From Rothia sp. (in: high G+C Gram-positive bacteria) (GTDB taxonomy: Bacteria; Actinomycetota; Actinomycetes; Actinomycetales; Micrococcaceae), in NCBI GenBank assembly GCA_030529845.1, contig JAUMWB010000002.1:207170-271169 (forward strand): a stretch of 64,000 nucleotides of DNA, read 5' to 3'. The position numbers were made by a program, and so were the translations under genes. The notes under the pieces are model-generated. The model was given only the letters and a program-made list of their open reading frames with translations, had not been told where the DNA came from and ran no database searches. Of the stretch, positions 9,432 through 19,400 are shown piece after piece; within the stretch, counting starts at the first letter, position 1, and every line of letters begins with the position of its first letter.

Positions 9432-9983
9432 TTAGGAGTAGACGTGGGGGGCCAGAGTGACGATGCAGTCCAGGTTGCGGTAGCGCTCGGCGAAGTCCAG
9501 GCCGTAGCCCACGACGAATTCGGGTTCGATATCCCAGCCAACGTACTTGACGTCAACATCGGTCTTGACGCTCTTGGGCTTGCGCAGCAGGGTGCAGATT
9601 TCGACCGAGTTAGCGCCACGGGAGACCAGGTTCTGCTGGAGCCACTTGAGGGTCAGGCCCGAATCGATGATGTCTTCCACAATGAGCACGTCACGACCGG
9701 TCAGGTCGGTATCAAGATCCTTGAGGATGCGGACGACGCCGGAGGACTTGGTGCCTGAACCGTAGGAGGAAACTGCCATCCAGTCCATGGTGTAGTGGGC
9801 CTTGAGGGCGCGGGAGAGGTCGGCTACGACCATGATGGCGCCCTTGAGTACGCCGACCAGCAGTACGTCGCGGCCTTCGTAGTCCTTGTCAATTTGGGCG
9901 GCAAGTTCCTTAATCTTGGCGTCGATTTCTTCCTTGGTGAAGAGAACGTGCTTGATGTCGTTCTGTACGTCGAGTGCGTCCAC
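9432..9983 (-). CDS. hpt: Hypoxanthine phosphoribosyltransferase
   Basis: Salvages hypoxanthine (and often guanine) to IMP or GMP using PRPP. The 183-residue protein carries the PRPP-binding loop VLIVEDIIDSGLTL, the early LVGVLKGAIMVVADL motif and the C-terminal VGYGLDFAERYRNL signature of the family. It stands between tilS and ftsH in the conserved tilS-hpt-ftsH order. A 213-base gap to the ftsH start may carry the ftsH promoter. Confidence 0.96.
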   Translation of the reverse strand: MDALDVQNDIKHVLFTKEEIDAKIKELAAQIDKDYEGRDVLLVGVLKGAIMVVADLSRALKAHYTMDWMAVSSYGSGTKSSGVVRILKDLDTDLTGRDVLIVEDIIDSGLTLKWLQQNLVSRGANSVEICTLLRKPKSVKTDVDVKYVGWDIEPEFVVGYGLDFAERYRNLDCIVTLAPHVYS

Positions 9984-10066
9984 GGTTGATCGCTTTCTGC
10001 TGGTTCAAAGGTTCTGAGCCCTGCCCCGGTGATGGGGCAAAGCGCGTGTTCACCTTTAAGTATGGT

Positions 10067-11260
10067 TTATGGGGTGGTCTTGAGTAAAACGATGAGGCCG
10101 GTTTTCTTGAGGTTATAGCTCTGACCTGCTCGGGTGATGGTGGCGCCGGGGCGGCGGCGGTAGGCCGAAATGTGCCCGGGCAGTTGCAGGGGACCTGCCA
10201 CGGAGTGTTCGGCGGCAAAGGCGTCCAGCGCCGCTAAACGCTCAAAGCCCGGGGCAATACCCCCGGCTGCTTCGAGGACGAGGGCGAGGACGCGGGTGCG
10301 CAGGGCCGGGTGCAGGGCAGTGAGCGCAGCGCGGTTAAGCAAAACCATTTCTCCACCATGCTCTACCCCAAGCTTGCTCGCTGTGTCAGCCCCAGCCGGG
10401 GCGAGCTCGTCCACCCCCACCAGTACCTTCTGCAGAGCCTGCTGGGCGGCAGAGGCCAGGTAGTCGGCGTCCGCACCGGCGATGGAAGCGGTGCGGGCTA
10501 GGGAGACAGCCACGCCACCGCCCAGGTGTTCTTCGAGGTAGGGCAGGACACTGTGGCGCACCCGGGCGCGCATGAAGGACTGGTCGGTGTTGGTGGGATC
10601 GTACCAGGGGGTCAGACCCGCGTCAGCGCAGATGTCTTCGATTTCAGAGCGGCGCAGGGTGAGCAGGGGGCGGATGACCCGGACGGAGCCAGCGGGGTGG
10701 TCTTCGATGCGGTCTAGGGGCATGCCAGCCAGGGAGCGGGTGCCGGAACCACGCGCCAGGCCCAGCAACACGGTTTCGGCCTGGTCATCGAGGGTGTGGC
10801 CCAGGGCGACGGCGTCTGCCCCGGTAGTGGCCAGGGCACCGGCGAAGGCACCGTAGCGGGCGGTTCGAGCGGCCATTTCGGGCCCCTCTTTACCGCTTTC
10901 AACGGTCACTTTCTCAACCAGTACCGGGCTGAGACCCAGGCCGCGCAGGGTCTGGGCGGTGCGCTCGGCGACCTGAGCCGAGCCGTCCTGAAGCTGGTGG
11001 TCCACTACCACCGCGCCCACGCGTACGTCCTGGCGCCGGTTAAAGTGGGCCAGCAGAACCGCCAGGGCCAGCGAGTCGGGGCCTCCCGACACCGCAGCCA
11101 AGACCAGGGGAACCTGCTGGGTCTCCGGTCCTGGGCCCGGGCGTCCTGACGAACCGGTAGGGGCCACCGTCCCTGCCCCAAATACCTGATCCAGCGCGCG
11201 TGCCACCTCGCGGCGGGCAGACCCCACCACCGGGTTCAGGCGAGTTTTACGGTCCTGCAC
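10067..11260 (-). CDS. tilS: tRNA(Ile)-lysidine synthase
   Basis: TilS modifies the wobble C34 of the AUA-reading tRNA-Ile to lysidine. The PP-loop ATPase motif AAVSGGPDSLALAVLL lies near residue 57, followed by GHTLDDQAETVLLGLARGSG and the RPLLTLRRSEIEDICADAGL region. The C-terminal part is shorter and more divergent than in E. coli, as usual in actinobacteria. Its start codon overlaps the stop of the DUF2342 gene by one base (11260), so the two are probably cotranscribed. Confidence 0.94.
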   Translation of the reverse strand: MQDRKTRLNPVVGSARREVARALDQVFGAGTVAPTGSSGRPGPGPETQQVPLVLAAVSGGPDSLALAVLLAHFNRRQDVRVGAVVVDHQLQDGSAQVAERTAQTLRGLGLSPVLVEKVTVESGKEGPEMAARTARYGAFAGALATTGADAVALGHTLDDQAETVLLGLARGSGTRSLAGMPLDRIEDHPAGSVRVIRPLLTLRRSEIEDICADAGLTPWYDPTNTDQSFMRARVRHSVLPYLEEHLGGGVAVSLARTASIAGADADYLASAAQQALQKVLVGVDELAPAGADTASKLGVEHGGEMVLLNRAALTALHPALRTRVLALVLEAAGGIAPGFERLAALDAFAAEHSVAGPLQLPGHISAYRRRPGATITRAGQSYNLKKTGLIVLLKTTP

Positions 11261-12390
11261 TACTTGCTCTCTTCCTCTAGCTCTGCGCCCAGGACCCGCT
11301 CAATCCAGCGAGCGGGGGCATGAATTTCTGCCACGATGGGCAGGTTCTCGGGGGCCTGCCAAATACGGTTAAACCACTCCATGCCTACCTCGTCGATCAC
11401 GGCCTGCACGAACTTTTGGCCGTTCTTGTACTGGGCCATCTTGGCATCCATGCCCAGGAGTTTGCTCATAAAGCGGGGGAAGAAACCCTGGGTTTGGCTG
11501 CGGCGCTCAAAACGGCGGCGGATGGTTTTAACGGAAGGGACGATTGAGGAATCAACGGCGTCCATCACCACGTTAGCGTGGCCCTCCAGCAGGCTCATGA
11601 CGCCGGTGATGCGATCCAGCAGCTCCTTGCCCTCATCGCTGAGCAGCAGGGCAGCACCAGCGGGGCGGGCGGTCTCAGCGCTCTCCCCCGGCGCTTCCTG
11701 CTTCTTCATACCGCGCACAGCACCACTGGCAGCTGCTGCGATACGCTCCGGTAGGTTATCGGTGGTCTCCCCCAGCTCCCGCCCCAGCCGGTGCATCAGG
11801 TCAAGCAGGTAGTCGCGCAACCAGGGGGCAGCGGCAAACTGTACCCGGTGGGTCTGCTCGTGCAGGGCCACCCAGAGGCGAAAGTCAGCCGGGTCGAGGT
11901 TCAGCTCTTCTTCCAGCTTCATCAAGTTGGGAGCCACAATCATCAGGCGGCCACCGGAGGCCCCGTGGCCGGCAAGCGCCGCATAGGGGTCGTACTGGCC
12001 CAGGACGCGAGTAGACAGGAAAGCCAGCACTCCCCCAATTTCCGCCGCCCCGCCAATCTCGGTCACAGCGTGCTCGGCGTCGGAGAGCTGAGCCAGGCGC
12101 TGGCCCAGCACCTCTTGGGCGATAGGCCCTAGCATCACGTCAAATGACTGGGTATTAGCCTTCACCCAGGTAGCCCTATCAACAATCAGCAGTTCAGAGT
12201 CGTGCAGGTTCTCAGCTGCCGCCAGCTGCGTAATAGCGTGCACGTGATCAACAGCGGCAGTAGCCGCATAGCGCATCTCTTCAACGGCCCGGCGCTTAGC
12301 CGCAGCCTCAGCGCGCGGACCAGCCGGAGCCAGCACACCGGCAATCTTATGGGCTAAAGAAAAATTCAGAGGCAAAGAAGATGAGCTCAT
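11260..12390 (-). CDS. DUF2342 zinc-dependent metalloprotease-like protein
   Basis: A 376-residue protein of the DUF2342 / putative-hydrolase family, usually found beside tilS in actinobacteria. The motif HEQTH within LWVALHEQTHRVQFAAAPWL fits an HExxH zinc site (His-Glu-x-x-His), and a downstream GHANVVMDAVDSS could supply a third ligand. Some relatives are named coenzyme F420 biosynthesis-associated; nothing here supports F420 chemistry. The end of the gene overlaps the tilS start. Substrate unknown. Confidence 0.85.
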   Translation of the reverse strand: MSSSSLPLNFSLAHKIAGVLAPAGPRAEAAAKRRAVEEMRYAATAAVDHVHAITQLAAAENLHDSELLIVDRATWVKANTQSFDVMLGPIAQEVLGQRLAQLSDAEHAVTEIGGAAEIGGVLAFLSTRVLGQYDPYAALAGHGASGGRLMIVAPNLMKLEEELNLDPADFRLWVALHEQTHRVQFAAAPWLRDYLLDLMHRLGRELGETTDNLPERIAAAASGAVRGMKKQEAPGESAETARPAGAALLLSDEGKELLDRITGVMSLLEGHANVVMDAVDSSIVPSVKTIRRRFERRSQTQGFFPRFMSKLLGMDAKMAQYKNGQKFVQAVIDEVGMEWFNRIWQAPENLPIVAEIHAPARWIERVLGAELEEESK

Positions 12391-12544
12391 GCCACCCCAC
12401 TCTACCGGCTCCTTAGCGCCCGAGCCTACCCAAGCCGCCCACCGGCGTCCGCACCCTTAAAGGGGCGAAGGCTGGGCCCCGTGCAGGGCCCAGCCTTCTT
12501 TCCCGATGGGGGCACTAGTTAGCTTTCGCTACCCCACCAAGTCT
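12391..12544. terminator. ppa terminator and flank
   Basis: A 13-bp perfect stem, GAAGGCTGGGCCC (12467-12479) against GGGCCCAGCCTTC (12486-12498), with a 6-base loop. On the minus strand it lies directly downstream of ppa. A GGCGTCCGC nonamer sits just outside it at 12444. Confidence 0.75.
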
Positions 12545-13063
12545 TTAGTTATCGTCTGCTTCAGCTTCAGCAGCGGACTCGTAGTGAGACTTCTCAAAAC
12601 GAACCTGAGCCTCAGCTACCAGCTTCTCAGCGAAGGCGCGGTCTTCCCAGCCCTCACCCTTAACCCACTTACCGGGTTCCAGATCCTTGTAACGCTCGAA
12701 GAAGTGCTTGATTTCTTCCTTGAGCTGGTCGGCAACGTCACCGATTTCCTGGATGTGGTCGTAGCGCTTGTCTACGGGAACGCAGAGAACCTTGTCGTCG
12801 CCGCCAGCCTCGTCAGTCATACGGAAAACGCCGATGGGGCGGGCTTCAACCAGGACGCCGGGAACAACATCAACGTCCAGGATTACCATGGCGTCGAGGG
12901 GGTCACCGTCTTCACCCAGGGTGTCTTCAAAGTAGCCGTAAGCGGTGGGGTACTGCATGGAGGTGAACAGTACGCGGTCCAGACGCAGGCGACCGGTTTC
13001 GTGGTCAATTTCGTACTTAACGCGTGAGCCGCGGTTAATTTCAATCGTGACGTCGAGTTCCAA
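12545..13063 (-). CDS. ppa: Inorganic pyrophosphatase
   Basis: Family I soluble pyrophosphatase, hydrolysing PPi to drive biosynthesis. The 172-residue protein shows the conserved metal and phosphate residues in [45 protein letters not shown] (the DGDPLD signature) and [13 protein letters not shown]. It is the first gene of the leftward run before DUF2342 and is divergent from the dacB-like gene; AGGAGG lies just upstream of the start. The acidic tail is typical of actinobacterial forms. Confidence 0.97.
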   Translation of the reverse strand: MELDVTIEINRGSRVKYEIDHETGRLRLDRVLFTSMQYPTAYGYFEDTLGEDGDPLDAMVILDVDVVPGVLVEARPIGVFRMTDEAGGDDKVLCVPVDKRYDHIQEIGDVADQLKEEIKHFFERYKDLEPGKWVKGEGWEDRAFAEKLVAEAQVRFEKSHYESAAEAEADDN

Positions 13064-13272
13064 GGGGAACCTCCTGGTTGAGTGGTGTATTTGACCCGCG
13101 CTACGCGCGAGTGGTTCGGCATATTAGTCTAACCGAGAACCGGCAGGCTGTAGACCTTTTACAGGGCAGGCGCGCCAGTGTCACCCGTATTACATGCCCC
13201 TGCTTCAAAGGTTAGGCATATACCCTAGAGAGAAAGACACCTTTGCCCCGCGAGCTAACCTGTGGAGGTTTC

Positions 13273-14676
13273 ATGACCGCTTCTGACCGACGCCCCCTGA
13301 CCGCCTGGGTGACCACTGCCCTGCTCGCAGCCGGGTGTGCGGCAGCAGGAGCATGGGCTGTGCCCGCCTGGCAGGATGCCCACAATCTTCAAGAAGCTGC
13401 GGCTGCCCCAGCCATCACAGCCTCACCCGTAGCGCTTGCGGAAGCAGACGCTGGCACCCCCCTTGACGCTACTGCTCTGAGTACCGAGCTGGACAGCGTG
13501 CTCAACAGCCTGGGCCAGGGGGTCGTCTCTGCCCAGGTTCTTAATGCAGAAAGCGGCCAAAGCCTCTACGCCCGTGATGCGCAGGCTAGCCGAACCCCGG
13601 CGTCCAATATGAAGCTGCTCGTGGACTACGCCCTGCTCACCACCGCCCCGCAAACCCGCTTCACCACGTCCATTGACCTCAACGACGACTCGACCCTCAC
13701 CCTGGTTGCAGGCGGCGATACCCTGCTGGCACCCGGGCACTCCGACCCCACCGCGGTCATGGGCCACGCCGGAATTGAGACCCTAGCTGAACGCACTATC
13801 GCGGCACTCACCGAACAGGGTATGAGCAGCAAGACTCTCACTCTGAATCTCGACACCACTATTTTTTCGGGTAGCTCTCTCAACCCCGAGTGGGCACAGG
13901 AAGACATCGACTCCGGCTTCATCAGCGCGGTCACCCCCCTCGCCTTTTTCTCCCACTACTCCCCCAACGGAGGCGGAACCGCTGCAAGCGGCAGCCGTCC
14001 GGCCAACGCCCCGGCTGAGGTTCAGCAAACGCTGGTAGATGCGCTTAACCGCTTGGGGGCGGACGCCGGACTCACCTTCACCGCCGGCGAGCAGGTAAGT
14101 ACCCCCAGCAGCGGGCGCGAAATCGCCGCCGTACAATCAGCCACTGCAGCCCAGCAATCTGCCCTCATGATGCAGGAATCAGATAATTCGCTGGCTGAGA
14201 CCCTAGGACGTAATCTTTCCGTAGCCACCGGCGGCGACGGCTCCACCCAGGGGGCAATAAGCGCAATCCACGATGCCCTAGCCTCTGCAGGCCTGCCCAC
14301 CAACTACACCCAGGTAGACCTCAACGGGCTCTCCATGAATAACAAAGTCAGCAACGAGCTCCTCACAGCTATCGCCCTGCGTGCGGTGACAGGCAACACC
14401 GCCGAACGCCTCACCCTGCAAGGCCTGCCGGTAGCCGGCTACAGCGGCACCCTGGGGCTTGCAACCCGCTTTAACGACGCCGATGAGGTCGGCGGACGCG
14501 GGGTCGTCCGCGCTAAAACCGGAACCCTAAACTCCGTGCTGTCACTCACCGGCTACACCGTTACAGAGTCGGGGCGGGTGCTGGTTTTCTCGGTCATCAT
14601 GAACGATCTTGACGACACCGAGGCCGCTAAAAACACCGTGGACCGTTTCGCCGCCACCCTCAGCAAACAGCAGTAG
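13273..14676 (+). CDS. dacB: D-alanyl-D-alanine carboxypeptidase/endopeptidase, PBP4 type
   Basis: Peptidase S13 (PBP4/DacB) family, trimming peptidoglycan peptides outside the membrane. An N-terminal hydrophobic segment (about residues 13-35) looks like a signal anchor. The serine motif is PASNMKLL (SxxK), SDNSLAE gives the SxN motif and RAKTGTLN the KTG motif, all in the right order. The ATG at 13273 has GGAGG 5 bases upstream; an upstream TTG would add ten residues without an RBS. It ends at a terminator shared with the convergent CAP-protein gene. Confidence 0.93.
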   Translation: MTASDRRPLTAWVTTALLAAGCAAAGAWAVPAWQDAHNLQEAAAAPAITASPVALAEADAGTPLDATALSTELDSVLNSLGQGVVSAQVLNAESGQSLYARDAQASRTPASNMKLLVDYALLTTAPQTRFTTSIDLNDDSTLTLVAGGDTLLAPGHSDPTAVMGHAGIETLAERTIAALTEQGMSSKTLTLNLDTTIFSGSSLNPEWAQEDIDSGFISAVTPLAFFSHYSPNGGGTAASGSRPANAPAEVQQTLVDALNRLGADAGLTFTAGEQVSTPSSGREIAAVQSATAAQQSALMMQESDNSLAETLGRNLSVATGGDGSTQGAISAIHDALASAGLPTNYTQVDLNGLSMNNKVSNELLTAIALRAVTGNTAERLTLQGLPVAGYSGTLGLATRFNDADEVGGRGVVRAKTGTLNSVLSLTGYTVTESGRVLVFSVIMNDLDDTEAAKNTVDRFAATLSKQQ

Positions 14677-14688
14677 GGTGCTGAGTAT

Positions 14689-14728
14689 AGAGAACGGCGG
14701 CCCTGCACCTGCAGGGCCGCCGTTCTCT
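14689..14728. terminator. Bidirectional terminator
   Basis: An 18-bp perfect stem, AGAGAACGGCGGCCCTGC (14689-14706) against its complement (14711-14728), with a 4-base loop ACCT. It stands between the converging dacB-like and CAP/LGFP genes and should serve both. Confidence 0.85.
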
Positions 14729-14751
14729 AAAGCATTTGAACAGGAAAAGTC

Positions 14752-15873
14752 TTAGCTTACCCAGACGCCGCGGGCTTCAGTCCAGTTGATGGTGGTGCCA
14801 CTCGAGAAGGTCACGCGGGTGACACCGTCGATCCAGCGAACCTCATCGGTGACGGGGAAACCGAGAGCTGCAGGGCCGCCCAGAGCGTACCAGTGGGCAG
14901 AGATGGCTCCGGTCTCGATGATGGTGCGGGTGCCGGTTGAGGGGGTCCAGTAGACCGAGACGATAGAACCGTTGTTGATAAAGTCCTGACGCATGCTACC
15001 GATGAACTCATACTCAGAGCTTACAGGGTAGCCCCAGCTACCGTTTTCGTAGCCCTGACCAGCGTAGCGGCCGCCAATAGCACCACCCCAGTAAACGTTA
15101 TGAGCACCGGTGGAAGCGGTCCAGTAGATGGTGCGACCCTTAGAGAAGTTCTGAATTACTCCACCATTAACCGAGGTAAAAGGGTCACTGGCGGGCAGGC
15201 CAAAGGTATCAGCCCCACCATTAGCATGGTAGTGGTCGGCAAGCTTGTCACTCAGAGGGTAAGCGCTTACCTCAGACGAGCCGTTAGCCAGGGTGCTGAT
15301 GCTGTTAATGGTGGAGACGTAGTCGTTGGGGCCCTTACCGGCCTCGTAGCGGTAGATACCGACGTTACCCAGCACGCGCCAGGGCAGGGAGGTGCCGTGG
15401 CCGTAGCAGAAGCCGATACCGATGACATTTGCCTGGGGAGCCAGGATGGCTGCACGGTGGGGAGGGGAGCTCTTCCAGAAGTTGAGAAGCTGGTTGAGGT
15501 CGTCATTGTAGGAAAGAGCGATAACTTCGCGAACGAAGCTGTAGCCCTGCACCTTGGAGTTGTAGAGGAACTCGGTGCCGTGCGAGAAAGCTCCGGCCTT
15601 GAACTGGCGGATAGCCTCTAGTTCCATAACGGAGGCAACGGTAGCTGAGTGCTTAACTGCACCCAGGCCATTCTGGGCACGGTAGGCGTTGATGAGGTTG
15701 AGCAGGGTCTGCTGGTCGGCAGCACGCTGAGCGGCTGTGACAGTGCGAATGTCTGATGCGGCGGCAGTTGCGGTAGTGATTGCGGTGGTAGCTGCCAGAC
15801 CGGTGAGGGCAAGGACGGCGGCCTGACGACGGGTCGGCTGAACAGCTCGTGCGGTTTCAAGAATGCTCTTCAT
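14752..15873 (-). CDS. Secreted CAP-domain protein with LGFP repeats
   Basis: The 373-residue product has a signal peptide with a twin-arginine-like start (TRRQAAVLALTGLAATTAI), a CAP/SCP domain from about residue 50 to 175 (INAYRAQNGLGAV, FSHGTEF, WKSSPPHRAAIL, IGIGFCYG), and then LGFP-type repeats in the C-terminal half (HYHANGGADTFGLPAS, GRYAGQGYENGSWGYPVSSE, HWYALGGPAALGFPVTDE). LGFP repeats are associated with cell-wall binding in actinobacteria. The likely role is a surface or wall-associated protein; enzymatic activity is not established for the family. A TATAAA element lies upstream in the AT-rich gap. Confidence 0.88.
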   Translation of the reverse strand: MKSILETARAVQPTRRQAAVLALTGLAATTAITTATAAASDIRTVTAAQRAADQQTLLNLINAYRAQNGLGAVKHSATVASVMELEAIRQFKAGAFSHGTEFLYNSKVQGYSFVREVIALSYNDDLNQLLNFWKSSPPHRAAILAPQANVIGIGFCYGHGTSLPWRVLGNVGIYRYEAGKGPNDYVSTINSISTLANGSSEVSAYPLSDKLADHYHANGGADTFGLPASDPFTSVNGGVIQNFSKGRTIYWTASTGAHNVYWGGAIGGRYAGQGYENGSWGYPVSSEYEFIGSMRQDFINNGSIVSVYWTPSTGTRTIIETGAISAHWYALGGPAALGFPVTDEVRWIDGVTRVTFSSGTTINWTEARGVWVS

Positions 15874-16477
15874 GCAGATTCCTCTTTTTGGAGTGGTAAT
15901 GATGCAAAGGGGATTTTGCTGAACACAACTTTATAGAATCGTGACCTATTTTTGACCGCTTTTTGACATTTTTTTGGGATTTAATTCAGACCTGAACACA
16001 GGCTGAGAATTATAAAGATTACTTATTGCTAACGTTCTAGCACTTCAACCCCACCTTTCAAATCTCACCACAGCTAACTCAACCAAGCCAGCTTCCGCAA
16101 AAATTCACTCACTCCAGGAGTGTTGCCACCCCTGCAAACATCCCAGAGAAACAAGGACTGATAAGCCAAAAATTTGCAGACAACCCGCGTGAACACCAGG
16201 AAAGATAGATCCTATTGAACACCCCCACACTTCCACCGACACCCCGCAGCCTAAAAATCCACACGATTCACCCATTCAATAAATGAGAAATTTGCATATG
16301 TGTTACAGATTACATTCTCAAAGTTTGCATTCTATGCCTTCATGCAATTTTTAGAATATATGTTCTAAATTATTTGATTGGTCCGAACCACTTATGGGTG
16401 AGAGCTAGCGAGCGCTCGGCCCCTAAAATGTCAGCCGTCCTTGCTAGCCTTGAAGACAGTGAACCTCTAGGAGCCCC
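15874..16477. other. AT-rich divergent intergenic region
   Basis: About 600 bases with base composition clearly more AT-rich than the neighbours and no supported gene. The left part is the promoter side of the CAP gene: TTTTTGAC occurs twice in tandem and TATAAA is readable on the minus strand. The right part leads to the nuclease-helicase gene and holds the palindrome at 16351-16368. CTAGGAG just before 16478 is that gene's ribosome-binding site. Confidence 0.7.
16351..16368. promoter_or_regulatory. LexA-like palindrome
   Basis: TTAGAATATATGTTCTAA contains the core GAATATATGTTC. This fits the actinobacterial SOS-box pattern GAAnAnnTGTTC, with T at the position that is usually A or C. It lies 110 bases upstream of a predicted nuclease-helicase, a plausible SOS target. 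A single site identified by eye. Confidence 0.45.
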
Positions 16478-19400
16478 ATGTTCTTCATCGATGCAGATTC
16501 CGCCCCCGCATTACCGGCTATGACCCTTGAGCCTCTAGGTAAATCCCTGGTCTATTCAGCCACCGACCTAGTGACTTCAGCGCAGTGCCAGTTTGCCGCG
16601 CTCTATACCCTGGACCAGTTACTGGGCAGGGTGCCCCGCCTCGAACGCGTCGAAGACCCCCAGCTCCGCAGAGCAGCTGCCCTGGGTGAGGCTCACGAAC
16701 AGCGCGTCCTCAACCGCTTTATAGCGACCTACGGCAGCTGGGACCCAGCTAGAGGGCAGGGTATCTACGAGGTTCAGCCACCGCAGGTCTACACCCGTCA
16801 AGCCCTTGAAGAGAAACACGCGGAGACTCTCAACGTGCTTCAAGCGGGAGCAGACGTTGTTTTTCAGGCCAGCTTCTTTGATGGTTCTTTTCACGGGCGG
16901 GCTGACTTCCTGGTCAAGCAGCCTGACGGCGGCTACCGGGTAGTCGATACCAAACTAGCCCGCACGGCTCGCGTGCCTGCCCTCTTACAGGTTGCGGCCT
17001 ACGCCGACCAGTTGCAGCAGGAAGGCATCGCCTGCGATCCCTTTGCCTCGCTGATTCTAGGCAACGATGTTGAGTCCCTCCACGAGCTTGCTACCCTCAC
17101 CCCTGTTTTTGAGCAGAAACACCAACGTCTTCTTCAGCTCCTCACCGCTCATCGGGCACCGGGCACACCGCCGGTGAGCTGGTTCGTAGAACCCGGCAGC
17201 CCAGAGATCACCCGGTGCGGACGCTGCGACACCTGCCGGGTGATGGTGCAGGAGCACCGCGACATGCTACTGACCGCCGGAATGACGGCGCGGTCACGGC
17301 AGGCTATCTATGAGCGGTGTGGGGTGCAAAGTATTGATGAGCTAGCTAGCTTGGCAGGTCAGAACCAGCTCCCTGGGCTGGTGCGTCGCTATGCGGAGCA
17401 GGCAGCCTTGCAGACCGGCAAATCAGAGCCGGACGGTACCGCCACGGTACAGCGAGAAGGCCAAGAACATACCCTCTCCTATAAGCTCTTTCCCCGTCAT
17501 TCCCTACGCATGCTCCCGCGGGCCAGTGCAGGCGATCTCTTCATCAGCCTGCTCTCTGACCCCCTGTGGCACGACGGGCAGGTAGCTCACCCCGAGCTGG
17601 CCTGGGGTTTGACCTACGGCTTGGGTGCTGCGTCTCTGCCCGAAGAGCCCGGTGCGCAGCCCCTCTTCAGCCAGTTCTGGGCGGCAAACCGCAGTGCTGA
17701 GGGCCGGCTTCTTGCAGATTTTTTGGGCATGCTGCACCATCAACGGCAGCTTCACCCGGGGCTGCGGGTCTATTATTTTGGGGCGGCTACTCTCACTGCC
17801 CTGCAACAGCTGGCTGCGATGCACGGTACGGGCGAAGCCTACCTGACCGATCTCCAGCGTGACGGTGTGCTTCTTGACCTCTCTGAGGTGCTACGACGTT
17901 CTATGCGCATCAGTACCGGCACTCGTGTCCTGGCAGATATTGAGCCCCTCTACGCCACCGGGTTAGAGCCTGAGCTGGATATACCGGTCACAGCCTTTGC
18001 TGACATGTCGGAGGCCGAACAGGCGGGCAAACATGAGCAGGTGGAGGCTATGCGGGGCGCCCTTGCCCGTAGCCTCTACCGAACCGGCCTATCCCTGGCT
18101 CAGTTGCGGTCCTGGCTGCTGGAGCTAGCTGGCCGGTCGGTTGACGAAGAGCTGGTGCAGCCTGCTCCCCTGGCTGACCTGAATGAGCTCTTGGTGCAGG
18201 CGGGCAGAGCAGAAGATGAGACCGAGGCGGAACGAGCCCTGCGCCGGTTTGTTGAGGCCCTGGACGCCGGTGGTGAGCTAGAGCCCCAGAAACAGGCAGT
18301 TGCCATGGTCGCTACGGCCACGGGCTATCACCGCCGCGAGCGCCGCCAGTTCTGGTGGGATCACTTTAATCGTTTGACGGCTCCCCGTGAGGATTGGGAG
18401 GACACCCGCGATGTGGTCTTGCTGGGGCGGTTGCAGGTGGTTGCCGATTGGCACCGCCCTGAGCGGGCGCGGTCTACGGTGCGTTTATTGAGCGGGGTGG
18501 CGAGACTTGCTCCGGGGTCATCGGTGAAGGTGGGCGACAGCGGCCTGTTTGCCATGTATGCGAGGCCTTTTCCGCCCTTTTTGGAGCGGGAGGCTCGGCA
18601 GCAGGCCCTGACCTATGCGGCGCTGCATGAGGGGGTCTTACCGGTGGAAGCTGAGCGGGCCGGGGCCTTTAATACTGAGATTGTGGAGTTAGAAGAGATT
18701 CCCGAGCATGAGGTGGGTCAGCCCAATCTGGTACGGCTTACGGTACGGGAGAGCTTGAAGGCCTCGGACGGTGAGTCTGCTGAGCCCTACTCGCATCTGC
18801 CGATGGCGCTGACGCCGGGTCAGCCTATTCCGACGCAGGCCCAGGAGCAGTCTCTGCTGGAGCTGGCTGCGCGGACGGCTCGCGTCCTGCCTGAGCTACC
18901 GGCGGCGGCCGGTACCGACCTGGTGCGCCGCCGTCCGCCGCGCCTGGTGGGAGGTAGCGCCCTGCCGCGCCCTCGGGATTTTGTGGAGACCCACGGCTCG
19001 CTAGCGACCGTGCAGGCTATCTATCAGGCGGTGAGCCAGCTGGATCGGTCGTATGTGGCGGTGCAGGGCCCTCCGGGGTCGGGCAAGACCTTTGTGGGTT
19101 CGCACGTGATTGGCCGTCTGGTAGCTGCCGGGTGGAAGGTGGGCATTGTGGCTCAGTCACATGCGGTGGTTGAGAACATGCTGCTGGGTTGTATCAGTAA
19201 TGGCGGGGTTGACCCCGACCAGATTGCTAAGGGGGCGGGTAAGAGCCAGACCCCGAATTTCCCCTGGCGCGAGGTGCGTAATCCCGAGGTCTCCCGGTTT
19301 ATGGACGAGCCCGGTGGCCGCGTCTTCGGCGGTACGGCCTGGGATTTCGCCTCTGACCGCAAGTTCCGGTTTGAGGGCCTTGACCTGCTGGTGATTGATG

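Noticed and set aside
10796-11149. Antisense frame over tilS
   Set aside because: Same reason: GC-driven shadow with no start signal.
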